The notes below the pieces were generated by a model. It made no database searches. It saw only the letters and a list, made by a program, of their open reading frames with translations, and was not told where the DNA came from. From Clostridia bacterium (GTDB lineage: Bacteria > Bacillota > Clostridia > TANB77 > CAG-508): a stretch of 34,085 bases of DNA. Numbering within the stretch: the stretch's first letter is position 1; each line of letters starts with the position of its first letter. Positions 1 to 7,853 of this stretch are shown here, piece by piece. Both the position numbers and the translations under genes were made by a program. The stretch covers positions 1 to 34,085 of the forward strand of contig JAFQSS010000003.1 of the NCBI GenBank assembly GCA_017409455.1. The letters run 5' to 3'.

Positions 1-95
1 AAAATGGCTGTAAAAGAATAGAAACAAATCCACAGTGTATTATGTATATTATACATCGCGAAGTATAATATATCAAAAATTTAAAAGAAAGGGAT

Positions 96-135
96 TAATC
101 AATTAAATAGATTAATATTTCTATATAATTGATTA
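96..135 (+). promoter_or_regulatory. Leader inverted repeat before rpe
   Basis: Nine-base arms TAATCAATT (96-104) and AATTGATTA (127-135) are perfectly complementary and end three bases before the GAGGA ribosome binding site at 139-143. In mRNA this would form an AU-only hairpin just upstream of the start region. A TATAAT at 64-69 could be its -10 box, but I see no convincing -35. A regulatory effect is inference; such AT-rich repeats also arise by chance in this composition. Confidence 0.3.
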
Positions 136-148
136 TACGAGGAAAATA

Positions 149-817
149 ATGATTGAAATATCAACATCAATTTTAACAGTTGAAAAAGGAAAAGAAGCAG
201 ATGTATTTTTTGCATTAGAAAAATCAAAAACAGATTATTTCCATATAGATGTAATGGATGGGAAATTTGTCGAAAAAGACACATATCAAAAAATGTTAGA
301 ATACAGTAGTTATATAAAAAGGATATCAAATTTACCAATGGATGTGCATTTAATGGTTGAAGATATAGAAACAGGAATTGAAGTATTTTCAGCTGTAGAA
401 CCTAATATAATAACATTTCATTTAGAGGCTTGCAAAAATAAAGAAGAAGTCATGAAAAATATACGAGCTATCAAAGAAAAAGGTTCAAGAGTGGGAATTG
501 CTATAAAACCAAATACAAAAATTGAAGAAGTTTATGAATATTTGCCATATATACATATGTGTTTAATAATGACAGTAGAACCTGGACTAGGTGGCCAAAC
601 ATTAATTACAGATATGTTAGAAAAAATTTCGACATTGAAAACTCATATTGAAAAACATAATTTAGAAATTGACATACAAGTAGATGGTGGAGTAAACTTA
701 AAGACAGCGCAAAGAGTTAAAGATGCTGGTGCTAATATTTTAGTGGCTGGAACAGCTATTTTAATGGCATCTGATTATAAAGTTATTATAGATGAATTAA
801 AGGATTTTGAAAAATAA
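149..817 (+). CDS. rpe: Ribulose-phosphate 3-epimerase
   Basis: Interconverts ribulose 5-phosphate and xylulose 5-phosphate in the cytosolic non-oxidative pentose phosphate pathway. The 222-residue protein has the usual length of this TIM-barrel family. Family motifs are visible in order: HIDVMDGKFV (about residues 32-41), DVHLMV (65-70), ITFHLEA (88-94), GIAIKPNT (116-123), TVEPGLGGQ (142-150), VDGGVN (178-183) and ANILVAGTAI near the end. The expected metal and catalytic ligands H32, D34, H67 and D179 are all present. The ATG at 149 follows a GAGGA ribosome binding site at 139-143. It lies upstream of pgi on the same strand, a sensible pairing of sugar-phosphate enzymes, but a 132-base gap with a structured element separates them, so a single operon is not certain. 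It could be a specialised paralog such as an allulose-6-phosphate epimerase. Confidence 0.93.
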   Translation: MIEISTSILTVEKGKEADVFFALEKSKTDYFHIDVMDGKFVEKDTYQKMLEYSSYIKRISNLPMDVHLMVEDIETGIEVFSAVEPNIITFHLEACKNKEEVMKNIRAIKEKGSRVGIAIKPNTKIEEVYEYLPYIHMCLIMTVEPGLGGQTLITDMLEKISTLKTHIEKHNLEIDIQVDGGVNLKTAQRVKDAGANILVAGTAILMASDYKVIIDELKDFEK

Positions 818-828
818 TCATCATTTGA

Positions 829-914
829 CGTTGTTGGAAATCATTTGAAACGCGGTTACATACACAGCGTATGCGCCCTTGCCTTTCAAATAATTTCCGC
901 CTAGCCAAATAACG
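829..914. repeat. Large imperfect hairpin between rpe and pgi
   Basis: Arms at 836-850 and 884-898 match over 14 of 15 bases. The pairing continues outward imperfectly (CGTTGTTGG at 829-837 against CCAAATAACG at 905-914). The loop holds an inner stem (CATAC/GTATG, 859-863 and 869-873) and is much richer in GC than the surroundings. It lacks a T tract, so it is not a classical terminator. It could be a leader element of pgi, a small RNA or a decayed miniature mobile element; the sequence does not decide. Confidence 0.5.
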
Positions 915-949
915 ATTCTTTTCCAAAATGAGTATAGGAGGAAAGTGAA

Positions 950-2257
950 ATGTTAAATTTAAAATTAAACCTAAAGCATGCGGGAGTAGAGCAAAAGGCT
1001 ATAATGCAATATAAAGAAAGAGTTGAAGAAATACATCAAGAGCTACATAAAAGAGCAAATGATGAAAATGACTTTGTTGGATGGCTTGAACTTCCAACTA
1101 ATTATGATAAAGAAGAATTCGAAAGAATAAAACAAGCTGCAAAAAGAATTCAAGAGGATTCTGAAGTTCTTATTGTAGTAGGAATTGGCGGTTCATATTT
1201 AGGGGCTAGAGCCGTCATAGAAAGTTTGACAAGTACATTTGATAATATGTTACCTGAAGAAAAAAGAAAACATCCACAAATATTATATGTTGGAAACAAC
1301 TTGAGTCCCAATTATATAAACGACTTGATTGATGTTCTTGGAACCAAGGACTTTTCAGTAAATGTAATTTCAAAATCAGGAACAACTACAGAACCTGCAA
1401 TAGCATTTAGAATATTCAGAGAAATTTTAGAAAACAGATATGGAATTGATGAAGCTCGTAGCAGAATATATGTAACAACAGACAAAGAAAGAGGTGCTTT
1501 AAAGACTCTTGCCAAATCAGAAGGATATGAAACATTTATTATTCCAGACAATATAGGTGGTAGATATTCTGTGCTTACAGCTGTAGGGTTACTTCCAATC
1601 GCAGTAGCAGGAATAGATATAGATAGATTAATGGAAGGAGCTAGAACAGCACAATTAAAATACGAAGATCCAAATTTAAAATATAATGCTTGTTATCAAT
1701 ATGCTGTTGTTAGAAATATATTTTATAAATTATATAAAAATACAGAAATTTTAGTAAATTACGAACCTAAAATGCATTCATTTATTGAATGGTGGAAACA
1801 ACTTTATGGAGAAAGTGAAGGAAAAGACCAATTAGGTATATTCCCAGCAGGTGTAGATTTTACAACTGATTTACATTCAATGGGACAATATATTCAAGAT
1901 GGCAGAAGATGTCTGTTTGAAACAGTCATTAGAATAGAAAAATCACAATCAGATATAGAAATGAAAGAAGAAGAAGATAATTTAGATGGATTGAATTATC
2001 TAGCAGGAAAAGGCCTAGATTATGTTAACAAAAAAGCAATGGAAGGAACAATTGAAGCACACGTATCAGGTGATGTTCCAAATATAGTTATAGAAATGCC
2101 TAATTTATCAGAAGAAACAATGGGACATTTAATCTATTTCTTTGAAAAAGCTTGTGCAATGTCTGGTATGATTTTAGGTGTAAATCCATTTAATCAACCA
2201 GGTGTTGAAACTTATAAGAAAAACATGTTTAAATTATTAGAAAAACCAGGATACTAA
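950..2257 (+). CDS. pgi: Glucose-6-phosphate isomerase
   Basis: Cytosolic glycolytic enzyme interconverting glucose 6-phosphate and fructose 6-phosphate. At 435 residues it matches the short Firmicutes form. Diagnostic motifs are visible: the phosphosugar-binding [12 protein letters not shown] (about residues 78-89), [15 protein letters not shown] (about 141-155), [14 protein letters not shown] (about 203-216), and the family signature region [13 protein letters not shown] (about 288-300). The C-terminal part carries the expected [12 protein letters not shown]. The ATG at 950 is preceded by an AGGAGG-type site at 936-941. A strong intrinsic terminator begins at its stop codon, so the downstream thioesterase gene is probably transcribed mainly by read-through or from its own promoter. 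Confidence 0.97.
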   Translation: MLNLKLNLKHAGVEQKAIMQYKERVEEIHQELHKRANDENDFVGWLELPTNYDKEEFERIKQAAKRIQEDSEVLIVVGIGGSYLGARAVIESLTSTFDNMLPEEKRKHPQILYVGNNLSPNYINDLIDVLGTKDFSVNVISKSGTTTEPAIAFRIFREILENRYGIDEARSRIYVTTDKERGALKTLAKSEGYETFIIPDNIGGRYSVLTAVGLLPIAVAGIDIDRLMEGARTAQLKYEDPNLKYNACYQYAVVRNIFYKLYKNTEILVNYEPKMHSFIEWWKQLYGESEGKDQLGIFPAGVDFTTDLHSMGQYIQDGRRCLFETVIRIEKSQSDIEMKEEEDNLDGLNYLAGKGLDYVNKKAMEGTIEAHVSGDVPNIVIEMPNLSEETMGHLIYFFEKACAMSGMILGVNPFNQPGVETYKKNMFKLLEKPGY

Positions 2258-2278
2258 AAAGGGACCTGTTCCCTTTTT
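2256..2278 (+). terminator. Intrinsic terminator after pgi
   Basis: Stem AAAAAGGGA (2256-2264) pairs perfectly with TCCCTTTTT (2270-2278) around a CCTGT loop and ends in a T tract, with further Ts downstream. The stem overlaps the last two bases of the pgi stop codon. The GGGACCTGTTCCC core resembles the other GGGGAC-type hairpins in this window. Confidence 0.8.
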
Positions 2279-2298
2279 ACGTTTTTAGGAGGAAGTAA

Positions 2299-3024
2299 AT
2301 GATTTTAGAAAACGAATATACAGTTAAATTATCAGAAATAGGAAAAGGAAATAAAGTCACAAATAAAGCCATTTTAAGTTATTTGGAAGATATAGGTGGA
2401 ATACATTCAAACAAAGCAGGATATGGTGTATTGGAAATTCAAGAAACACATTTGTCATGGATATTACTAGGGTGGAGATTGCAAGTAATAAGAAGACCTA
2501 AATATGCAGAAAAAATAAATATTAAAACATGGTCAAAAGGTATTGTTAAATTTTATACATATCGTGATTTTGAAATATATGATGAACAAGGAAATCTTAT
2601 TATTAAAGCTTCATCAAAATGGATATTACTAGACACAGAAAAAGGTAAAATTGTAAGAATAGATTCAGGAATAATGGGAAAATATGAACCTGAATTAAAT
2701 AAAGTAGTTTTTGACATAAGTGAATTTGATAAAATTAAAGAACCCGATAATTTTGAGTATGAAAAAGAATATACAGTTAGAAGAGCGGATATTGATGTAA
2801 ATAATCATATGCATAATTTGAATTATATTGAATTAGCAAATGAGGCTTTACCAGAAGAGGTATACAGAGGTGCTCTTTTCAATGATGTTAGAATTACTTA
2901 TAAAAAAGAGATTAAATTAGGTGAAACTGTTAAATGTAAATACACTTTTGAAAATGATAAATATATTATTGTTGTGAAAAGTCAAGATGAAACAGTTACA
3001 CATGCGATAATAGAAATGAATTAG
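2299..3024 (+). CDS. Acyl-ACP thioesterase
   Basis: Releases fatty acids from acyl carrier protein in the cytosol, ending fatty acid synthesis. The 241-residue protein has the double hot-dog layout of the FatA/FatB-like bacterial family. The first half contains RRPKYAEKINIKTW and FYTYRDFEIYD, typical of the N-terminal hot-dog. The second half contains RRADIDVNNHMHNLNY (about residues 161-176), which gives the catalytic D-x-N-x-H as D167, N169 and H171. The ribosome binding site AGGAGG lies at 2288-2293, with ATG at 2299. It follows pgi by 41 bases across a terminator and ends just before a GC-rich bidirectional hairpin. The substrate chain length cannot be read from sequence. Confidence 0.92.
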   Translation: MILENEYTVKLSEIGKGNKVTNKAILSYLEDIGGIHSNKAGYGVLEIQETHLSWILLGWRLQVIRRPKYAEKINIKTWSKGIVKFYTYRDFEIYDEQGNLIIKASSKWILLDTEKGKIVRIDSGIMGKYEPELNKVVFDISEFDKIKEPDNFEYEKEYTVRRADIDVNNHMHNLNYIELANEALPEEVYRGALFNDVRITYKKEIKLGETVKCKYTFENDKYIIVVKSQDETVTHAIIEMN

Positions 3025-3030
3025 CAATTT

Positions 3031-3070
3031 GGGGCCATGCTCACGGTGCTAGCACTCCGAGCATGGCCCC
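3031..3070. terminator. GC-rich hairpin between convergent genes
   Basis: Perfect 12-base arms GGGGCCATGCTC (3031-3042) and GAGCATGGCCCC (3059-3070) enclose a loop containing the palindrome GTGCTAGCAC (3046-3055). It sits between the thioesterase stop and the stop of the convergent flippase gene, where a two-way terminator is expected, but there is no T tract. The loop palindrome recurs in the hairpin at 28948-28987, pointing to a repeat family. Confidence 0.7.
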
Positions 3071-3080
3071 ACGTTGCTGG

Positions 3081-4400
3081 TTACATCTTATTAAGTAACT
3101 TCAACAACTTTCGTCCACTTAAAGTGAAATCAATAACTTCACTAATAAAAATAGAAATAATATATCCACTAAAGCCGAGGATAGGAACTAGAAAATAAAT
3201 AAAAGCAATACTAACAATACAATCAAAAACATTAACAATCATAACATCTACTTGAGCATCAAGACCTTTTAAAATGCCATCAATAACAATATCTAAATAC
3301 ATTACAACAATCAAAGGTGCTAATATTCTAAGATATTTTGCAATTTCGGTCTTGTGATAAATCAGATTGCTTAATTTATCAGCAAAAATAAAAATAAAAA
3401 TAGCTACAACCAAAGAAAATATAAGAGTGCTGATTAAGATAATTAATGAAACACTTCTTATTTTTTTGTATCTACCTTGTGTATAATATCTTGAGAATTC
3501 AGGTACTAGAAGTCCGCTAAAACTAGTAACTAATATTACAGGAAACATTATTATTGGCATAGCCATTCCATTAACAATTCCATAAGATATTAGAGAATTA
3601 GAAGCATTCATTCCACTACGTTGCAAACTAGATGGGATAATAAGCTGTTTTATGGTAGATAAGCCTGAACGTAAATAAGATGTTAATGCAACTGGTATTG
3701 TAATTCTTAAGATTCGCTTGTTATATCCATCTAAATCTTTATACCTTGATTCTAAAAGTGAACCATGTTTGTCTCTTAAATATAATATATATAAATGCAA
3801 AAATGAAGATATTTCTGAAATCACATCTGCCAAGATTAATGAATAACATGCAGAATCTGCACTATCAGGCATAAAGTGATTAAAAAAAGTGATAGCACAT
3901 GCAATTTTTACGAATTCTTCGCCAAATTTAGCAATAGCATTTTTATAAACGCGTCTAACAGCTGTAAAATATCCATTGATTGCTGAAGACATTGATATAA
4001 ATGGAAGTGCAATACAAATTAAATAAATTACATTTTTACTTATACGATTATGCAAGCAATTTTCAGTAATAAAATCAGAAAATATTAAAAATATAAAACT
4101 TGCTCCAAGACCCAAAATAAGACTAAAAAACAGACATCTACGTGCTGCAATTTTGGCTCCAACTTCATTTTTACAAGCTAATTCTTCTGCTACAACTCTA
4201 GTTGTAGCTATATTTATTCCTGCTGATGCAAGTGTTATACCAAATGCGTAAACAGACATTACAAGTGCAAAGACACCAACAGCTTCTTCACCAATTGAAT
4301 TTGATATATATATATTAAAAAACAAGGTTATAACTTGCAAAACTACTGAACTTATTAACAATATAAATGTATTTAGTACAAATATTTTAAGAGTTTTCAT
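3081..4400 (-). CDS. SpoVB-like MATE/MOP-superfamily flippase
   Basis: Polytopic membrane protein of the oligosaccharide or lipid-linked precursor flippase superfamily (SpoVB, MurJ and MATE relatives). Nearly the whole 439-residue chain is hydrophobic helices, consistent with about 14 membrane segments. The N-terminal part, with ISNSIGEEAVGVFALVMS and SAGINIATTRVVAEELA, closely resembles stage V sporulation protein B. I place the start at the ATG at 4400 because homologs begin at this MKTLKIFVLN; a longer in-frame start at 4436 adds 12 residues, and neither has an obvious ribosome binding site. It is divergent from the signal peptidase gene at 4513. It may flip a peptidoglycan precursor during cortex or wall synthesis, but SpoVB paralogs are numerous and sporulation is not proven here. 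Confidence 0.85.
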   Translation of the reverse strand: MKTLKIFVLNTFILLISSVVLQVITLFFNIYISNSIGEEAVGVFALVMSVYAFGITLASAGINIATTRVVAEELACKNEVGAKIAARRCLFFSLILGLGASFIFLIFSDFITENCLHNRISKNVIYLICIALPFISMSSAINGYFTAVRRVYKNAIAKFGEEFVKIACAITFFNHFMPDSADSACYSLILADVISEISSFLHLYILYLRDKHGSLLESRYKDLDGYNKRILRITIPVALTSYLRSGLSTIKQLIIPSSLQRSGMNASNSLISYGIVNGMAMPIIMFPVILVTSFSGLLVPEFSRYYTQGRYKKIRSVSLIILISTLIFSLVVAIFIFIFADKLSNLIYHKTEIAKYLRILAPLIVVMYLDIVIDGILKGLDAQVDVMIVNVFDCIVSIAFIYFLVPILGFSGYIISIFISEVIDFTLSGRKLLKLLNKM

Positions 4401-4451
4401 ATTTAATAATATTAGAAAAACAAAAAAGTATGACAATTTGAAACTGAAACA

Positions 4452-4480
4452 TTGAAAAACAAAGGTTGTTATGATATATT
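4452..4480 (+). promoter_or_regulatory. Promoter of the signal peptidase gene at 4513
   Basis: TTGAAA (4452-4457), a 17-base spacer and TATATT (4475-4480) preceded by TGA form an extended -10 promoter, placing the start of transcription near 4487. The 19 bases 4466-4484 are identical to 6072-6090 in the promoter of the main operon. Confidence 0.7.
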
Positions 4481-4512
4481 GAAATAAGCAAAAGAATTAA
4501 AGGAAAAGAAAA

Positions 4513-5025
4513 ATGAAGAAAATAAAAAATATTATACAAATAGTCTTAGCGTTGATTTTAATAGTATTATGTGCATTTGCAATTGTACAAAGGACATCTA
4601 ATAATGAAAAAGGAATTGGTGGAATTAAAATTTTTACTGTTATTTCATGGAGTATGGTTCCTGTTTATGACATAGGAGATGTTTTAATTGTAAAAGAAAT
4701 TGTACCGGAAGAAATCAAAGTTGATGATGATATTGTCTACAAAGGCGAAAAAGGCTCTTTAAAAAATAAAACTATAACACACAGGGTTGTTTCAATAGAT
4801 AAAAAAGAAGATGGGAACTATAAAATAATTACAAAAGGTGTTGCTAATCGTGCTAAAGATCCGGAAATTAGCCAAACACAAGTATATGGAAAAGTTATAG
4901 GTCACATATCTATTATAAGTTTTATATTAAAGATAATTACAAATGGATATTTTTTGATATTCATTCCAGTTATAATACTTATTCGTAAAAATATAAAAAA
5001 GTTGAAAAACATGGAGGAAGGATAA
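4513..5025 (+). CDS. SipW/ER-type signal peptidase I
   Basis: Membrane-bound serine peptidase that removes signal peptides on the outer face of the membrane. The 170-residue protein has a TM helix at about residues 8-26, the box B serine in SWSMVP (S47), GDVLIV (55-60), and the box E ITHRV with H90. A Ser/His dyad without lysine is the mark of the SipW or eukaryote-like group. The KGVANRAKDPEISQTQVYGK stretch forms the later beta-rich part, and a second TM helix (about 141-158) closes the protein. It is the nearest relative of the peptidase at 13099; the two share long identical runs such as ADPEISQTQV/KDPEISQTQV. It is monocistronic, between its own promoter and a strong terminator. Substrates are presumably the nearby TasA-like proteins (inference). 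Confidence 0.9.
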   Translation: MKKIKNIIQIVLALILIVLCAFAIVQRTSNNEKGIGGIKIFTVISWSMVPVYDIGDVLIVKEIVPEEIKVDDDIVYKGEKGSLKNKTITHRVVSIDKKEDGNYKIITKGVANRAKDPEISQTQVYGKVIGHISIISFILKIITNGYFLIFIPVIILIRKNIKKLKNMEEG

Positions 5026-5061
5026 AAAGAACAATTCTTATTAATGGGAATTGTTCTTTTT
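5024..5061. terminator. Bidirectional terminator
   Basis: Fourteen-base perfect arms, AAAAAGAACAATTC (5024-5037) and GAATTGTTCTTTTT (5048-5061), with A and T tracts on opposite sides. It serves both the peptidase gene ending at 5025 and the convergent gene ending at 5061. Confidence 0.88.
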
Positions 5062-5972
5062 TATATATTGTTTTTTGCAAGTTTTGAAATTGATAAAGGG
5101 ACTTCATATTTAATGTTGAAAAATTTGAAATCATCTAAAGCATTTTCTTCTATACAAGCTAGATAGATGTCTAATTCATCTAAAGATTTACATGCTGTAA
5201 TAATAGCAGGGTGTAAGCTATAGTTACCCAATAATTCAAATGCAAGACTTAGGGCTTTGAATTTAGAACCTTTTTCTCTTTCTTTAACAAGTTTATATGC
5301 TTCTTTAAAACGAGCGATTGGGGAAACTTTATAATAGCTAATTGGTTTTGTATAAAGTTTATCGATAACATCATCTATAGAATCATATATTGAGTTATTT
5401 TTTAAAATATTTTCAATGTGACTAATTTTATATGGAAGAATAACCTTTTTTTGTTTTTCTGAAATTATAAGAGTATTTTCAGAAGAGTGGTTATTATCTA
5501 TACTATTTTGAGAAACAGTTTGAACTGTAGTCTCTCGAACAGAAGAAGTAGTTATAATTTGTGTGGCATCAGAAAAATCAGTAATAGTGATTTGGTGTAT
5601 AAATTTTTCGATAATTTCAGTATTGGCATAAATTAAATTAATACTTTCTTTAAAAGTATTATTATAACTATTTATTATATTTTCTAAATTCTCATCACAA
5701 GGATTTATTTGAGATAGGGTATCTAACAAATTTTTTAACATACTAATATTTGCATTAGATTTGTTTAATGCAGAAGTAGATTCATTTAAATAGAAAAAAG
5801 TTTGATTACTTGAATCTATATCTGTAGAAAAGTTAACATTACCCATAAATTTTTTAACAAATATTAAAATTTGCTTGTTAAAACTTTTTTGGATATCTAG
5901 AGTAGAATCTAAAGAAACTTTTTCTAAATCTATTAAATTAACTAGGTTTTCAGTATTTGAAAAGTTAATCAT
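5061..5972 (-). CDS. Conserved-looking cytosolic protein of unknown function
   Basis: I do not recognise this 303-residue protein. It has no signal peptide or membrane helix. The first half (about residues 1-135) is predicted helical and rich in Asn, Ser and Leu; residues about 135-180 are a Ser/Thr/Asn-rich linker; the C-terminal part (about 183-295) looks like a compact helical domain with LPYKISHIENILK, SPIARFKEAYKLVKERE, NYSLHPAIITACKSLDELD and a final FFNIKYEVPLS. The start at 5972 is supported by GGAGGA (on the + strand TCCTCC at 5979-5984). Its own extended -10 promoter faces away from the main surface operon, so it could be a divergently encoded regulator or accessory factor. This is inference only. 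Confidence 0.8.
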   Translation of the reverse strand: MINFSNTENLVNLIDLEKVSLDSTLDIQKSFNKQILIFVKKFMGNVNFSTDIDSSNQTFFYLNESTSALNKSNANISMLKNLLDTLSQINPCDENLENIINSYNNTFKESINLIYANTEIIEKFIHQITITDFSDATQIITTSSVRETTVQTVSQNSIDNNHSSENTLIISEKQKKVILPYKISHIENILKNNSIYDSIDDVIDKLYTKPISYYKVSPIARFKEAYKLVKEREKGSKFKALSLAFELLGNYSLHPAIITACKSLDELDIYLACIEENALDDFKFFNIKYEVPLSISKLAKNNI

Positions 5973-5999
5973 TTGTATCCTCCGAATCGAATTTATTTC

Positions 6000-6028
6000 A
6001 TTATAGCATTACAGCAAAAAAAAGTAAA
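6000..6028 (-). promoter_or_regulatory. Promoter of the 5972-5061 gene
   Basis: On the minus strand, TGC-TATAAT (TATAAT at 6005-6000) forms an extended -10, with a weak TTTACT at -35 (6028-6023) and a 17-base spacer. It is divergent from the main operon promoter at 6058-6086, only about 30 bases away. Confidence 0.6.
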
Positions 6029-6057
6029 TGGAAAAAATTAAAAAATGTAAAAAAACG

Positions 6058-6086
6058 TTGAAAAAAGAAAATTGTTATGATATATT
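6058..6086 (+). promoter_or_regulatory. Promoter of the main surface operon
   Basis: TTGAAA (6058-6063), 17-base spacer and TATATT (6081-6086) with TGA before it form an extended -10 promoter; transcription should start near 6093, just ahead of the AAGGAGG site at 6103-6109. Bases 6072-6090 are identical to 4466-4484 upstream of the solitary peptidase gene. Confidence 0.72.
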
Positions 6087-6119
6087 GAAAAAAGAGATAC
6101 ATAAGGAGGAAAAATAAAA

Positions 6120-6698
6120 ATGGGAAAAAAGATAAAAGGAATTATATTTAGTATTTATTTGGCGATAGCACTAGTGGTAACACTACTTCTATTAGGGTAC
6201 AATGATTTTAAAATTACAGAAATAGGAAAATATTCATTGTTATTGATAACAGATGATGAATTAGCTCCTGAATTTAATAAAGGTGATTTAGTAATACTAA
6301 ACAAAGATAGTGAAGTTTTAACAGGGCAAAAAGCATTTTTCTATAATACTTATAACCAAAAAATAGAGGTTAGATTAGGGGAAGTTGTTGAAACTGAAAA
6401 AGTAAATGATACAGAAACAACTTATACATTTGAAGGTGATAGAAGATTATCTAGTCAATATGTTTTAGGACCAGCAAATACTGCAGAAATAATTCCGCAT
6501 TTAGGCTCAGTTCTGAGTGTTCTAGAATCTAAGTGGGGATTTTTATTTATAATAGTATTCCCAATATTAATATTATCTATTAATCAAATATCAAAAGTAT
6601 GTTCAAATATATTAAAAGCTTATAAAGAATCAATATTAGAAGAAGCTAAAAGAGAAGTAAAGAAAGATGCCGAAGCTAAAGCAGAAGATAAGGAATGA
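6120..6698 (+). CDS. Catalytically dead SipW-like signal peptidase homolog
   Basis: A 192-residue membrane protein with the signal peptidase fold but without its active site. TM helices lie at about residues 9-26 and 139-157. The box B region reads TDDELAPEFNKGDLVIL (44-60), which aligns without gaps to the active paralog at 4513 (SWSMVP...GDVLIV) and puts E47 where the catalytic serine should be. The ITHR box is IEVR, so V84 replaces the histidine. The late LGSVLSVLES region still matches the family. A charged Lys/Glu/Ala tail (about 165-192) faces the cytosol. It is the first gene of the operon, eight bases before the TasA-like gene at 6706. A non-enzymatic role such as substrate holdase or peptidase partner is inference. 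Confidence 0.78.
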   Translation: MGKKIKGIIFSIYLAIALVVTLLLLGYNDFKITEIGKYSLLLITDDELAPEFNKGDLVILNKDSEVLTGQKAFFYNTYNQKIEVRLGEVVETEKVNDTETTYTFEGDRRLSSQYVLGPANTAEIIPHLGSVLSVLESKWGFLFIIVFPILILSINQISKVCSNILKAYKESILEEAKREVKKDAEAKAEDKE

Positions 6699-6705
6699 TA
6701 TATAA

Positions 6706-7347
6706 ATGAAAATAAATAAAAATTTGCAAAAAGTTTTATTTTTATTAATGATGTGTGTATTCGCATTATTAATTTATAAAATAATAGACATTTATGCAGT
6801 TTTTCATAGTGAAGTTGATGCTAATGTGAAATTAGAAAATGGAATTTGGAATATTACAGTAAATGGAACCAAAATAACAACAGGAGTAGAAACTGAATTT
6901 GTAGTAAACCAAATATCAACTACAGGAAATAATCATGTTAAACCAGGTACTATAGCACCTGGTTTATCTGGAACTTTTGAGATGGCAATAAATCCAGAAG
7001 ATACAAATGTATCTGTAAGATATGATATAACTCTTAATCAAGAAAAATTAGGAGATACAAATTTACAAATAAAATCAATTAAAGAAGTTGAAAATAATTA
7101 TCAATTAATGAAAACAGGAGAAAATATGTATACAGGAATCATTCCATTACAAGATATACAAAACGGAATTATACATAAAATTCAAATGGAAATACAATGG
7201 ATGGATGATGGCCTAAATAATGAAGCGGATTCAGAATTGGGGAAAAATGGTGCAGAGCCACTTCAAATACCTATAACAGTACATGTAATTCAATATTTAG
7301 GTGAAAACATAACAACTGTAACAGATGAGCAAGGTCAGGAGTCATAA
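6706..7347 (+). CDS. TasA/camelysin-like surface subunit
   Basis: A 213-residue exported protein. A single N-terminal hydrophobic segment (about residues 9-27) is followed by the short hydrophilic region and beta strands seen in SipW-processed TasA/CalY-type proteins: VKLENGIWNITVNG, VKPGTIAPGLSGTFEMAINP, then NVSVRYDITLN. The PGT-APG-SGTFEM pattern recurs in the minus-strand paralog at 14906-14304, so the two belong together. The mature part is acidic and ends without an anchor. The gene overlaps the active peptidase gene at 7347 by one base (TAATG), implying coupled translation and a substrate-enzyme pair. Fibre formation is inferred from the family, not seen. Confidence 0.72.
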   Translation: MKINKNLQKVLFLLMMCVFALLIYKIIDIYAVFHSEVDANVKLENGIWNITVNGTKITTGVETEFVVNQISTTGNNHVKPGTIAPGLSGTFEMAINPEDTNVSVRYDITLNQEKLGDTNLQIKSIKEVENNYQLMKTGENMYTGIIPLQDIQNGIIHKIQMEIQWMDDGLNNEADSELGKNGAEPLQIPITVHVIQYLGENITTVTDEQGQES

Positions 7348-7853
7348 TGGCACAAAAAATAATAAGTTTTATTTTAAACATTTTATTAACAATAGTAACA
7401 ATAGTGGTTATTATCGGATTTTATTATATATACCAAATAAAAATAGATCAAAATGATTATGCTAATTTATTTGGTTATACTTTTTTTGAAGTTGCTACAG
7501 CCAGTATGTATCCTACAATTGGGGTTGGAGATGTAGTAATTGTAGAAATTACAAAAGAAGTAGAACAAAATGATATTATTGTTTACATAGATGGAGAAAG
7601 CATTATAACACATAGATTAATAGAAAAAAATGGAGAAGAACTAATTGCTAAAGGTGATGCTAACAATAGTGAAGATAAACCAATTAATGAAACAATGGTT
7701 TTAGGCAAAGTGACTCAAATAATTCCTAAATTAGGAACATGGAGAAAAATATTTACATCTGGAGAAGTAGTAGGATTAATAATAATATTAATAACACTTT
7801 TCGGATTTGTTTTTATGTGGCCTTCAAAGGCGGAGGAAAATGATGGTAAATAA
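7347..7853 (+). CDS. SipW/ER-type signal peptidase I (active)
   Basis: A 168-residue membrane peptidase with TM helices at about residues 8-28 and 141-158. The catalytic serine lies in TASMYPTIGVGDVVIV (S53) and the histidine in IITHRLIEK (H89); the family KGDANNSEDKP follows. All key residues are therefore intact. It starts inside the stop of the upstream TasA-like gene (ATG at 7347, AGGAG at 7337-7341) and overlaps the next gene by 11 bases, so it is translationally coupled on both sides. The most economical reading is that it cleaves the signal peptides of the operon's own subunits (inference). Confidence 0.9.
   Translation: MAQKIISFILNILLTIVTIVVIIGFYYIYQIKIDQNDYANLFGYTFFEVATASMYPTIGVGDVVIVEITKEVEQNDIIVYIDGESIITHRLIEKNGEELIAKGDANNSEDKPINETMVLGKVTQIIPKLGTWRKIFTSGEVVGLIIILITLFGFVFMWPSKAEENDGK

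Noticed and set aside
3..68. Open frame at the left edge, possibly the 3' end of an upstream gene
   Set aside because: Only 21 codons before TAA, two other frames close sooner by chance, and no family resemblance is visible, so it cannot be called a gene.
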